NCBI GenBank assembly: GCA_029953675.1
Contig: JAMWBK010000001.1
Coordinates: forward strand, 905,001-969,000
Origin: Rhodosorus marinus
Lineage: Eukaryota; Rhodophyta; Stylonematophyceae; Stylonematales; Stylonemataceae
Direction: 5' to 3'
Length of the DNA: 64,000 nt
Positions within the stretch are counted from its first letter, which is position 1. Each line of letters starts with the position of its first letter. Under the pieces are notes generated by a model. That model had not been told where the DNA came from. It saw only the letters and a program-made list of their open reading frames with translations, and made no database searches. Shown in pieces: positions 13,437 to 24,392 of the stretch. Position numbers and translations under genes: made by a program.

Positions 13437-14491
13437 TCTAAATCCCCGAAAAACAAAAAACAGAAGCTGTTAACCACTCAAAAGCGTTGCAAGATAGCAA
13501 TCCATTCGCATGACGACTCCCTCCCTACCCTCCTTCAACGTCATCTCCATCCGCGTCAGACATCTTTGCGGAGCACTTCGATTTGCGGAGAAGACTAGGA
13601 AAAGGGGAAACAAGAAAAATCCTATACAAATAACCTGCTTTTGCTCAGATCCTCAACACTTCCAACTCCAACTCCAACCCCGCCCCACCCTAAAAAAAAA
13701 CCCTCTGAGTCTCTTCAAAAACGGCACCAGAAAAAGCCACATCGACGCAAGCCAATCCACCCGCCACAAAGCTTTTCTCAACTGAGGAAAACGTTCACCT
13801 CAGAAATTGTTGCTAGAAAGCAAGAAATTGTGACAAATCTGCAGGTCCTCAAATCCTCATCAACACCGGAACCAGGACGAACACCAACTTCAGTATCTTC
13901 AAAGCAACTTTTATGAACCTCATGGAAAGCCTACAAAGAGGGCAAGAGCGATTTCCGCTTTACGACCAGCCGCCGCTGAACATGGTCTCCTTTTCTAAAG
14001 CAATTCGGATTGGAGAGTTTTGGTCGCATTTTGAGCAATGAAGCTGATCTTGTGGGTCATTTTACAGAAAGGCCTCTGCAAGTTGACACGTCCAAATACC
14101 GTTGTTGTTGACGACAGCTAGCTTTTGTCGCAAAAGCAGAGCTATCGATTCGTCTCCGAAATCCAGGCGTTGTCCGACGTGCGAACGTACAACGGATAAG
14201 CAAGGCACGAAGAATGTGGTCTGTCGAATGGTCTATGGGCAAAGGGTAACCTAGGTTTGGTTAATCGTATGTATAGGTCGAAACGGATCCATTGTACAAG
14301 TATCTCGCAATTTTCGATGGTGTCTCCTGCTTGTCCCAGTCCTCATCCTGAAACTGAATTGATTTGTAAGAACGCTGCCAGCTAAATCCCAAGCAGTAAA
14401 CAAGGAAGCTCGCTCGGTTGACGGCGAGCTCTAGACCAATTTATAACGAAATCTGGAGAGAAAGTCTTTTTACCATGAGACCCGGCAATGT
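13437..14491. other. Intergenic region upstream of RPB6 and downstream of the EamA gene
   Basis: Contains a Pro/Thr/Lys-coding low-complexity stretch at 13650-13790 and otherwise nothing recognisable. It should hold the RPB6 promoter (near 13440-13600) and the 3' end of the transporter gene. Confidence 0.5.
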
Positions 14492-15740
14492 TCAGATGGC
14501 CAGGAGTGAGGCTGAAATGATCGCGACTCCGGCGACGATATCCTTCAATGGGAACTGTTCACTGAGCACGACAAACGCTGTGATAGACGACCACACTGGT
14601 TGCGTCGAATACAGAATGGAAGCGACTGATGGTGGTATGCTCATCTGGCCTCTCGTCTGTGCCCATTGTGGAAATGCAGTCGTCACTACTCCCAACCAAA
14701 TAAGTATTAACGCAGACGCTTGTAAATCGTTGAAAGTCACGTTGGCGAGGTATTCTCCAACTCCTCCAGTGGATGTCAAAGTTAAGGTTGTGTAGATCGA
14801 GGCAATACATAGTTGGCTAATCGTCTGGCATGAAGAGGACGAACGACAAGCATTAGGTATCAGAGTTTTCAGAGAGAACGCTCTAGAGAGCTCTACTCTG
14901 TTTCGAGTGGTGAGAGCTCCCGGTCTTTGCTGTTACCTTTGCACGAGCGAGGTCAAAGGTCTTCCGAAGTTTCGTGGATAGAGTGCCAAGCCGAATGACG
15001 TGAAGTGAATAGAAAACTGCTGCAAAGAGGGCAAGCGCGTCTCCAAGGTTGAGCCGTGAGAAATCTAGAGCTCCGAGGGATTTTGGGTCATCCACAGAGA
15101 ACAGAATTATCCCTATACTAGCAAGGATTACCGATGGGAGGATTCTTTTGAAAGGAAACCTCCCGAGGATCGCCTCAATCGTTGGCACAAGCACACTGGT
15201 TGTCTGTACAATGAAGGCTGCCTTTGAAGCGGTGGTGAGCTTAAGCGCCTCGAGCTGGATTGTGGAGCCGAGGAACAAGTACAAGCCCAGCTCAAACCCT
15301 GCATAATAATAGCTTATCGTCGATTCATGTTCTGCGCTGGATTCGACTTCTGAGCTCTGCCCCGAGCTCGAGAACTTCCTCAACGCGAACTGAACGAGGA
15401 AAGCTATCTGAAAGGTTGCTAGCGACACGAGGTAGTTGCCGAGATCTATTCAGAATGAACAACCAGCCGATCAGCAGAGGCAGCTCCGAACAAGTTTTCT
15501 ACCCGATCCGAGGACACAAAACTTACTGATTAGCGGCGCTGGAGGTGGATGGTCGATAGAATACAAGAGTCTCACTGCCACATTGTAGGTGGACCATGCA
15601 ACTGGGACGCTAGCGAGGATGCTAATCGACTTCAAGTCAGGAGAACCCGTCTTGAGCATTCGTCGCGTCGTTTTCTGGACATTTAGTGACTGCCAGCCAA
15701 AATACTTCACATAGCTCGGCACCAAGAAACCTATCATCAT
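14492..15740 (-). CDS. EamA/DMT-superfamily transporter, three exons
   Basis: Exons 15740-15527, 15445-14937 and 14824-14492 join in phase (351 aa from the ATG at 15740). Many hydrophobic helices are visible, including YYYAGFELGLYLFLGSTIQL, an LPSVILASIGIILFSVDD stretch, and in the last exon a helix around ALILIWLGVVTTAFPQWA. The final SILYSTQPVWSSITAFVVL and IVAGVAIISASLLAI pattern is typical of the second EamA repeat. These proteins are drug/metabolite exporters of the plasma membrane or, in algae and plants, often of the plastid envelope; the substrate cannot be read from sequence. The start is uncertain, because the open frame extends upstream of 15740 without another ATG and a short 5' exon with a targeting peptide is possible. 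Confidence 0.82.
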
Positions 15741-16309
15741 CCCCCCACCAACCGCCCCGCGCCTCTGCCTCTGAGTGCTTAGGTTCTCGATACTCGTTCG
15801 CCCATGCAAAAAGTTGCAGCCATCCTCATCGCCGGAACGACTCAACCAATTGCGTCAGATCAACAGGGCGTCTGTACGTACGCTAAACACTTTCATCTCC
15901 TGCCTGTAGCCACATAAAGTTGAGACCCTCCTGGTGCACAATGCTCTGTGACTAGAACACCGCGGACGTCGGAGAGAAGCTCACTACAATCCTCGCCGGC
16001 ACTACCACGAGCAACAACAAAGTGCAGGAATGTGACAGGAAAGATCATTCCACCAGCGCCTGCTGGCACGATGTGGTTTATGTGTAGGAAAACAGGACAT
16101 GCAAAAGCAACTTGCTAGCAGAGCAAGCAAGGTTCACAGTGAGTATACAAGCTCTATGGACGAGCGAGAGGCGCGGACGATATGTTCAGCATGAGGAACG
16201 GACCGACCTTTCTGACTCCCCTTCGCAGGGGTCCAGATTTCTGGTTTGATACTGACTAGCTCGAGGTGATTATTGATGCCTGTCAGATCGTCAGCATCAC
16301 AAGCGCATC
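15741..16309. other. Intergenic region, nothing recognised
   Basis: About 570 bp between the transporter start and a coding-like minus-strand stretch. It should include the transporter promoter and any 5' exon. No motif or RNA gene was recognised. Confidence 0.5.
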
Positions 16310-17290
16310 TTACAATTTGTAGGCTCCCTGTGACGCTACTTGTTTCACCACAATTGGCTTTTTCGTGCCGCCCGATTTGCGCACAGGCATGACCCTTCTT
16401 TCCACTCCAGCATTTTCACTGGCGAAAACTGATTTTGCCGGCGGGATTTTCTTGCGCTTCGTTTCCTCGCTGACTGTTTCACATCGCCCGTTTGACCTCA
16501 GCCCTAACTTGGACAAAGGAGACGAAGGCAACGGCCTCAAAAGCCAAACGCGGTTCCTAGCTTCTCCGTAAGCAGAGGACCGTAATAGCAAGCACGTAAA
16601 GGGACAGTTCGAAAACTTCAAGGATTTCCTTTCGACAAGACGTTTGTTGCGATCAAACGGAGGAAGTGTATTGCACCGACTTCATTACTGGCGTCGATGA
16701 CCTGCACGTGGACAATATCCACCGGCTCCACGCTCAGTTCTGAACTTACGTACGGCACAAAACGTGCACCGCACAGGGAATGAAGTGATGATTGAGGTCA
16801 GCGGAAACTGGAATTTACGCATTAATGACGCAGGTCTGTGTTTGTGCCACATAGACCAGCATCTGCTCAACCAGTCCAGGGTTCAGCTCACAAGTCTGCT
16901 TTAAATAAGTGTCGAAACCAGCTGTGAGGTGATCAGCATAGCGCTATGCTGATCACCGATTCGGTCAGGACCTTCCATTCAACCTAGAGATATTGAGCGT
17001 AGTTGATTCCTCATGCGGTAGTTCACTGCGCTGGATTGCGGTTTCCAAGCTAAAGCCAGAGCTCCAACCTCGACCCTTACGTCTCATACATGAGGATACT
17101 CTCATTGTCGTAGTTTTCGAACGCTTCACCACTTTTAAGCCATCGGGGTTGCATTTTTTGCACGGGAGCCTTCCGTGGGTTCTTAAGTTCACAAGCTGGT
17201 TTTGGTCGCTTTCCTGAGTTCGGGAAGAGAATGGAGCACCTAGCCACGGGGGCATTGTTGAGGATTTTCGGAACCCGGGCTTGCATCGTA
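16310..17290 (-). other. Unresolved coding-like region (possible multi-exon gene)
   Basis: Several minus-strand pieces look coding. A 17286-17077 frame starts MQARVPKILNNAPVARCS and runs into a GAC|GTAAGG donor. A 16925-16820 frame contains LVEQMLVYVAQTQTCVINA. A short frame after a TGCAG acceptor near 16703 reads VIDASNEVGAIHFLRLIA. A basic frame at 16621-16310 ends KSGGTKKPIVVKQVASQ. I could not join them in one phase and recognise no family. A perfect 30-bp palindrome interrupts one of the frames. This may be a decayed gene or one with very short exons. Confidence 0.3.
16928..16957. repeat. Perfect 30-bp palindrome
   Basis: A 15-nt arm (GGTGATCAGCATAGC) is followed with no spacer by its exact reverse complement. 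The neighbouring bases (a at 16927, g at 16958) do not extend it. It could be a dimeric binding site, a cruciform-prone site or a chance element. Confidence 0.9.
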
Positions 17291-17419
17291 CTTAGGAGGA
17301 GGCGCTAGGCCCAACCTCCGAGCTACCTGCGAAAAGTGTTTCGAACCCGGATCTCAGCTTTTCTCGAATCTTCATTGGGCTGTGCACCTAGTCGTTCATG
17401 TTTCCCCATGTGTTTCGGA

Positions 17420-18827
17420 TTAGTTTCTTACAGCATCTTCTCCACCGTACGCTTGTATAAGAACATCAGCATTCGGAACTCCGAATGCGACAAGGGTATC
17501 GCTTGAAGGCATGCGAATCATTCCCCTGTCAACAAACCGCAACGTGTCACACGCATCGAGCACTTCCAAGGCGAACGAAAGCGAGAACGGTCCCCAATAC
17601 AAATCGTTGGGCTTGCCACTGGGTAGCTTCAAATCCAGCCTTGAGGCCATTGCTTTGCTCCCGCCGTGCCGAATGATGAGACGAGATAGTTCCTCGAATC
17701 CATTCTGTTGGAGGTGTCTCAACTTTGGCATGACCCCTTTGGCGTCCGTTGACTCCATGTATTCGTTCAGTAGCCTCAACACGGTTCGAAATTCGCGAAA
17801 GTAACTGGAGAGACGCACATGAGGAACATCGAGTATCAGGTCCGAGCGCTCAGTTGAGTCAGAGCCCCTTCTAGTGGGACGATGAAGTCTAACCGCCAAT
17901 CTGAAGGGGAACACAGGCCTATAGTTGGCGCCACCTCGTCCGGGCCGCCCATTTGGCGTATGGTGTTCAGCAAGAATGGTTTCGTTCGGAGGACTGCAAT
18001 CGAGGGCATAATATTTCTGCCTTCATGAAGGCTGTCATCGGTTTCTTCGAGCAGATTCTCAACCTCCTTTCTCAGATTGACGGCGCAGTCGAAGTATCCC
18101 GGGCTGAAGTTGGCTATTGTGTACTTTCCACGCTTCTGCCTGGGCTTGGGCTCCCATCCAAGATGATCAGCAATTTTCTGCCAGCCTGTACCTCCTGGGA
18201 GACACTCTATTCTATTCACAAGTAGCGTATCTAGTTCTCTTATCGTCTTCTTTGGCGGCATGCGATCTGTTGGTAATCCTGCGTCAGTCAGCGTCCTCTC
18301 AACTAGTGCGGCGAGGTCTGCTACTTTCTCCGCTGCCTGGGAAATTTAGAAGTACTTTAAGCAAATCAAGCGGGCCTTAAGTTTCTCTTGCTTCGGGAGT
18401 CACTTCCGTTACCTTCAGGGACTGATCTGCTTTTCGAGAGCGCAAAAATTGAGCTGAGATTTAGATGCAAAGGACAACTGTGCTGTCCCGTCCTTCTGAT
18501 ATACTGACCTATGCGATCCCATCCTATGCTTTCAGAAACCTTGGCATACCCTCCCTGCATCAGAATTCTCCGGGCCAGTCCACTTGAGCCATATCTTCTT
18601 AGTTGCACGTCGGTTGGCATGACCCCGACGGGCAGCCCATTGACTTCACAGAACACTTGAAGATCAGTTGCCAAGATTTCAATCATATCCGCATCTTTCG
18701 AACTCATTTGAATCGCCCTCCGCAGCCTCCTCCTCCGCCTCTTCAGTGGGCAAACCTCTGGCCTCCAGGAGAACGCCTCACAGCGAACCGAAAAGACGCC
18801 AACGAAACAGCTTCTAGACACAACCAT
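17420..18827 (-). CDS. Five-repeat MP...GG protein of unknown function
   Basis: Four exons in phase: 18827-18509, a 14-nt microexon 18426-18413, 18336-17915 and 17804-17420, giving 379 aa. I see five degenerate copies of one module of about 35-40 aa: Met-Pro at the start, a Leu-rich helix, then Gly-Gly and a second short helix ending in hydrophobic-Gly/Asp-Leu/Trp. Copies begin near residues 67 (GVMPTDVQLRRYG), 135 (DRMPPKKTIREL), 219 (NIMPSIAVLRTK), 276 (GVMPKLRHLQQNG) and 349 (RMPSSDTLVAFG). Before copies 3 and 4 a related helix starts with YF (YFDCAVNLRKEV, YFREFRTVLRLL). The N-terminus is Arg-rich after a hydrophobic start and could be a targeting peptide. I recall similar modules in algal and plant proteins but cannot name a domain; nucleic-acid binding is only a guess. 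Confidence 0.7.
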
Positions 18828-19716
18828 ACTGAGCTGTTCCTAGCAGGCTTATTTATGTTGCATTACATGATTAACAGTTCTACAGACTCTCAGCTGCTGA
18901 AAGAAAGCTAGCAAGCCCTCCTTGCCTTAGCAGCTGAAGCTTGTCTCAATGACATCCGAATCCACCTCCTCCAGTATCATCCCAGCCAATTGGAACCACA
19001 TGATCAGGCAGTTAGTACCAAAGTTACTAATACTATGTACTATGATGTACTCATTCGCCGATCAGGGCGACGTAGGATTTACAGGCTTTTCTGAAGAACC
19101 CTGTCCAATTATGACAGGCTAATAAAACTTCAAGACGGTGATCTAGTATGTTCTATCGTGGCTGTGCAAGAGCCCTTTATTCCGCAGCGAGAGAGCAACC
19201 GATTTGCTGATCCACCGGATGGCCCCATTGATGAAAAAGTGGTATATGAAGCTTGCCAGCTACAACGCGCCATGTTTTGCAGCGTTTTTAGCCCACCCGG
19301 CGGTCTGTATTTTGTCCGTCGAATAGACTGGATCCCCTGATGTGTAACTACCTGCGCATGAGTGACGAGTGGTGCACAACAGCCCTGGATTCCGACTGGG
19401 TGTAGATCACGACAGCGAAAGCAACAGTCTCATCGTATTAACTGACTTCCCCCCGCAGAGCTGACAACTCAGCTATGCAGTGATCCAGCGAGCAGGCCTG
19501 CTAGAGTGAATACCCAATCTAATCAAAACAATATTCTGTGGACTGGACCGACGGAGTGGATGAGAACGGATGGGGCACAAGCATGAAAACTTTTAGGTAC
19601 ACAAGCAGATGAACTACTGAACCTGAATCAAATGTTTTCTCGATGGCCAGGGCCGCCTGCCTCAGAGCAATCGGTTGTTCTAGGTTTCTCGAACCAACAA
19701 TCCATTTAATACTTTT
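18828..19716. other. Intergenic region, no supported gene
   Basis: About 890 bp between the repeat protein and the SUN-domain gene. One short plus-strand frame at 19158-19340 (60 aa) has no family and no splice context. No RNA gene recognised. Confidence 0.45.
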
Positions 19717-20923
19717 CTAAGAAGCAGATGTTCCATGTACTCGGAAGCGATAAACGCATGTGTAGTCTGCTCCATGGTTTGAGAGAATCTCAAGACGCAC
19801 AATTCGCGTCGTGTGCGGTTCCTCAAGTTTAAAGCTCTGGTGGGAAACACCCGTGCTTGCGTTATACCTGAACTCGCCGAGAAGCGTTTCCGTAAGGTCC
19901 TGATTGAAGGCCACAACCCTGAAGTCTTTTGGCGCGGAGTTTACGGACGGAACCGTACTCGCGGGTGCATGTTCTATCGCTAATAGTTTGATTTTCGCCC
20001 TCCGAGCTAACTTGATAGTCAGATTCGCTTTGTCACCCGGAAAAGCCCAGCATTCTCCAGGCAGCAAGTTGTTCTAGTCACGAACATAAATAGGAGAATC
20101 CAACCATACGTCAATTTCTGCTAGTTTGGGAGGTGGAAGCCGCGAGTCTAAAATGTCCTACCTCCAAAGCAGAAGCAGGAGAATTCGGGTAGGCCGTCAG
20201 CCCATCCGCCTTTCTGCTCGTTATAAAATCGACCCTCTCTAGCATATAGCTTCTGAGGCGAGTCAGCGCTGATGGGCTCGACGCAAGAACAGTGGCTCCT
20301 GCGGAGATGAGCGCAAAGTCTGGTCCAAGGCCGCGATCAGCGGCGAGAAGCTCCGATACATCCTTGATCACATCCTCAACATCGAATTCCTCGCTTTCAA
20401 ATCTGCTTACGTCCCGTAGCGCTGCACGCACGGCCGTACGGGTGCGTTCCTCTTGCTGGTTCAGGCGTTCCAGTTTCATGTCTCGGATTGTGCTGAAGAG
20501 CTCACGTCGAGAGGCGAGATTAAGCCCGGGAGCAATGCCCATGTTCAGACGCTCCAGACCCGAAAGGAAGGCCTTCGCGACCTCATCCTTTGAGTCGGTG
20601 AGAACGACAACCGCTAGCGAGAATACGAGAGAATTGAAAACAATGAGGAGTAGAATCACCAAGGTAGAAAGCCGCCTCTCTTCTTCTTCTGGATCCTCAT
20701 CTCCTGATGTTGCCGTCTTGGATTCATCCATTCTAGAGCGATGAGCAGTACGGTCGAGGCTCCGTTCGATGCCCGCCCGAAGGCGTACGAAGATGGACTC
20801 ATTCGAAGGCTCTTGATCCTCTTGTTCGTCAATTATTTCATCCTCATCATCAGAGTTATCCTTATCCTTGTGGGGCGTGCTAACCTCTTCGTTCTCGTTC
20901 CAATCTCTGAGTGCACGGGGCAT
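19717..20923 (-). CDS. SUN-domain nuclear envelope protein, two exons
   Basis: Exons 20923-20162 and 20073-19717 join in phase (372 aa). The N-terminal third is acidic (KDNSDDEDEIIDEQEDQEP). It is followed by one membrane helix (RLSTLVILLLIVFNSLVF region), a charged probably coiled-coil stretch, and the SUN fold, which begins LISAGATVLASS and continues in exon 2 with NNLLPGECWAFPGDKANLTI, SAPKDFRVVAFN and the closing CVYRFRVHG. SUN proteins span the inner nuclear membrane and bind KASH peptides in the LINC bridge; short forms can also sit in the ER. The protein is smaller than animal SUN1/2 and close to plant SUN size. A short 5' exon cannot be excluded. Confidence 0.88.
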
Positions 20924-21293
20924 CGCAAGCTACACGGGAAGCAAAACGAAGCAGCAGCTTTTCTTGAGTCCATAAAATTCTCAAGTATCGATAGCAATAA
21001 AACAGACTACAGACCTTGACTGTGCTCGAACCCCTCACTTCAGTCGTCTCGCTCTCGCAAATAAGTCCATTTCCATGGACAGAGAACAAAACGCGTCGGC
21101 CACCAGCTAACGCCCTGATTCAGGAGAAAAGCTTAGTTTGTAAAACAAAAGAAAGAACCGTCGACCCCGACATCGAGCGCAAGGAGCCAGACCACTCCAT
21201 CCCTTACCCTTCGCTATAGTCAATCCGAGTTCTTACCCTACTGGACTTGCGACTCATCCTGCTTCAATCAGCTTCGCCTCGAAGCTGGTCCTC
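20924..21293. other. Short intergenic region upstream of the SUN gene
   Basis: About 370 bp, expected to hold the SUN-gene promoter. No distinct motif seen. Confidence 0.5.
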
Positions 21294-21863
21294 TCAAGCT
21301 TTCACAAGGACATCAAACACTCCGCGAATCCTAGAATCCTTAGGGAAACCTTCAACAAGAGTCGCTTGCAAGGACCCCGCCCCCAAACTCAGTCTTCTCA
21401 ACGGTTCTCGGCCTTGCAAACTGTAATAACGGTGAGTTGTGAGCGGGGAACTTATGAGCCAGTGTAGATCAGAAGAAGTTTCGCCAATATCGAAAAGCAA
21501 GGTCTCTATTAGCCTACTCTCATAGTTTGTACACCCCTGTTGGACGCCATCCTTAATTCTGTTGCTTATGATCAGATCCTGTGCTTTCTTGCACATATGT
21601 CTACTTCTCATTGGATATATCTTCCGCGACAAGGACAACTTATCTCCTACCGGTTGAAATTGGGTCTGTAAGGCTGCACGCAAACAATCGACAGGTGTGA
21701 ATTCGGAGCAGTAGTTCTGCCTTAGGGCTTCCACAGCAGACACACCCCGCAACCCTTGCGCGCGAGATCGGATCAATCCGGTGCATATCTCGGAAATCAC
21801 CTGCTGGTGTCTGAGGAGAGGCTTTTGCTCTTGGGAGGAACAAATCAGTTCATCACTAGGCAA
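21294..21863 (-). CDS. Hypothetical protein, 189 aa
   Basis: One uninterrupted minus-strand frame of 189 codons starting MPSDELICSSQEQKPLLRHQ and ending FPKDSRIRGVFDVLVKA. It is moderately basic, with several cysteines and no membrane segment or recognised motif. The length and even composition favour real coding sequence, but I see no homology I can name, and it might be the last exon of a longer gene beginning upstream (toward 22000). Confidence 0.45.
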   Translation of the reverse strand: MPSDELICSSQEQKPLLRHQQVISEICTGLIRSRAQGLRGVSAVEALRQNYCSEFTPVDCLRAALQTQFQPVGDKLSLSRKIYPMRSRHMCKKAQDLIISNRIKDGVQQGCTNYESRLIETLLFDIGETSSDLHWLISSPLTTHRYYSLQGREPLRRLSLGAGSLQATLVEGFPKDSRIRGVFDVLVKA

Positions 21864-22536
21864 AAAAGAGTGGAGGACTTAAAGCGCACGGAAGGGACCA
21901 GACTTAAGACATGACTGCTGTCTCATCCGCTTCCTTGCACAAACCTCTTCACGGCTACGGAGCTGGCATCTATATCGTTATGGCGCAGTGTTCAAACCAG
22001 CCCCCAAGCCATAGGATTATATTTTAAAAATACTTTTGAACAACTTATATTGTTTATTCTATATAAAATATCGATACAACGGCAGGACTCTCTTTTGGGT
22101 GAGCTCGTGGAAGTATTCTTAGCCGCAGAGCGTAGACCACACTAGATCATCAGCGCTTCCAGAACTAAGAGCAGGAATGACAAGTACACCTAATGGTTCC
22201 AAAGATCAAGCCAGTGTCATAGCATTCTTGAGGATTGAACACGTAGGGCTGGTACTTTCACACCCAAGAGCACCTCCTCAAAGCTTGTGCAAAAGAATGT
22301 GAGAGCGCTTTGCTCGTGGGCCTTATGGACCGAAATGAGATACTCGCCCTTTCGTATCCCTTTCGTATGCTATCTTTTGTCGTCCATGTTCAGAATCCTC
22401 ATAATGATTCCATATTGTCTCGGAGCGTGCCTGAAAATGATTGGCCGCGTCCTCTATAAGAGCTTGAAAGGATTTTGGACACATCCACACATCCGCGATG
22501 AAATGTTCCTCTCAAGATGAAGATTTCCACCGTTCT
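21864..22536. other. Intergenic region, AT-rich core
   Basis: AT-rich DNA at about 22015-22075. A 77-codon open frame at 22287-22520 (+) is hydrophobic but has no support. Nothing else recognised. Confidence 0.45.
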
Positions 22537-23268
22537 TCATCTATCTGTAATCTCATTCTGTCCGAACGAGCCCAGGATCAGCGCGAGCCGAGGATTATAT
22601 CGCTTCAGCTGTTTTCTCCGCTTAGCAACGAAATCGTTGCGGCCAGCCTATAGATCCAGGGGTACAGAGCTTCAGGCTTTGAGATGAACATTCTCTGGCT
22701 TGTCTGTGAAATTTCAAAATCCTACCTTCGCCTTCTTCACCAGATCTTTGAGCAGGGAGTTTTTCGAGTCTGTGCTTTGCATTCGGATTTTTTCGACAAG
22801 CTCATCTCCGACGGGTTCAGATTTCAAAGCTTGCCACTTCTCCGCAGGAGGTAGTGACGAGAGCTTTGGAAGAACCGATTGAGACGCGTCAGTTCCATTG
22901 ATTGCAACACGCCTAGACTTCTCCTCGTGGGTGTTCGAATCCAGAATAGTGCTCCTAGGTGATGGATGATGTGGATCGTTTAGTCTCTAAAACACGTCCA
23001 CGTGTGAGGCTTTGGAGGGACAAGATAACCTCAAACGTGCATAAAATCCAATACTCTCTCCCTCTTCCTCTTCGTTCGCGTCTGCTGACTCAGTCTTCGA
23101 TGGTTTACCTCCGTCTTTCCCGGACTCTGAATTCCCCCTTTCGGCAAGCCGGAGCGCGTGACGTTTCGCGAACCTCAGCTCGCTGAACTCAGACTGATCA
23201 TCCTCGCACAAAAATCTGCCGCTCCCAAGGTCCCGGATCCCAAGACTCTCTAATCCTTCTGCAGACAT
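22537..23268 (-). CDS. Hypothetical basic/acidic protein, three exons, 192 aa
   Basis: Exons 23268-23030, 22954-22726 and 22647-22537 join with matching phases (2, then 0) to give 192 aa. The middle is acidic (SADANEEEEGES), and the C-terminal half is Lys-rich, with a LPPAEKWQALKSEPVGDELV segment, LLKDLVKKAKAGRNDFVAKR and a closing RYNPRLALILGSFGQ. The end-to-end phase agreement makes the model convincing, but I do not recognise the family. The charge pattern resembles small nuclear or nucleolar proteins, which is inference only. Confidence 0.65.
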
Positions 23269-24392
23269 CTCGATCCGACCAAAGCGTCAACAATCATGCA
23301 TACAAACACTTAGCAACAGTCACACGTCCATTTTCAACCCAAACCAAAGCTCACAGGTACGCTCACAACTATCTATGGATGGCGGATCCCATTCTCCAAA
23401 AAGCTGATCACCTTCAAAACGCCGCTGACCACAATTCAACCCAAGACACGAAACAGGAAACACAGAAACAGGCGGAAAAAAAACGTAAATCAATTGAACA
23501 AATACCAACGAGTTCCTGGTTAGATTATCTTTACTGCAAGTAGCGAATGCCAAAAGAAAACAAGACAAAAAGGAAGAAAACTAGAAATCTTTCGCAAAAG
23601 TCTTGCAGTGACACTTCCTTTCCCTGCCGAATAGACCCCCCCGCCTCCCACCCGCCTTGCAGCTTTCTGGAGAGAGTCATCATGAACTACCTACTCAAAA
23701 AAATCGTGAGCAAAACCCGTCCCAACTTGAATATCATTCAAATTCATGATTCAAAAATAACGCCGAAATACGTTCATATAGTTTTCTATAATCTATACGA
23801 TGAATAGCTATCAAAAAAAAATGTGAACGGGAAATATTGTAATGTCGAAATGATACTCGTACTGTTTTGACGTTATGTATTGACTGATGCGGATTTATTT
23901 GATTGAACTCTGGATTCAAGGGAGGGAGGTTTGCATTGGAGCGCTTGGGGAGGGAGACTAATGAAGAGGTACATTCATAGGGAGGTGCCGGTGAAAACCG
24001 GAGGCTCAGCATCACCCAGAAGAAGAATACTGGAAGAGTGTACGAATCCTCCTTGGTGACGCGCTATTGAAGTGTCCGAGGAGGAGTAGTAGGGCTTTCC
24101 AGGCTGCATCTTTTATCCTGAAAATTCTGATCCATTGCAAATCCAAATCCTGGGTTAGCGCGGTGCAGCTTTCCTTCACAATGTACTGTATTCATGTTTG
24201 GCCGAAATGTATCCGACTTTGGATACCAGACTCACTTCCTCAGTATTGCGTCTTGAACGCAATAGTTTCCGAATACCATGCCAGCGGCCTCACTCAAGGC
24301 GATTCCCTTCCCATCCGCGCACAATACCAAAACCCCGACAAACCCCGGAGACGAGCGGAACTCCCAACAGCCGCACTGATAGCATATCAGTA
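23269..24392. other. Intergenic region
   Basis: About 1.1 kb. The part next to 23268 is probably the promoter and 5' UTR of the three-exon gene. Lys-rich and AT-rich low-complexity frames occupy 23540-23810. No recognised gene. Confidence 0.45.

Noticed and set aside
17255..17365. tRNA-like boxes (an A-box-like TAGCTCGGAGG and a TTCGAACCCGG)
   Set aside because: Neither strand gives a paired anticodon stem or T-stem around the boxes, so I do not call a tRNA.
20292..20744. 150-aa plus-strand ORF rich in Ser/Arg
   Set aside because: Exact antisense of the SUN-protein exon, whose domain identity is clear.
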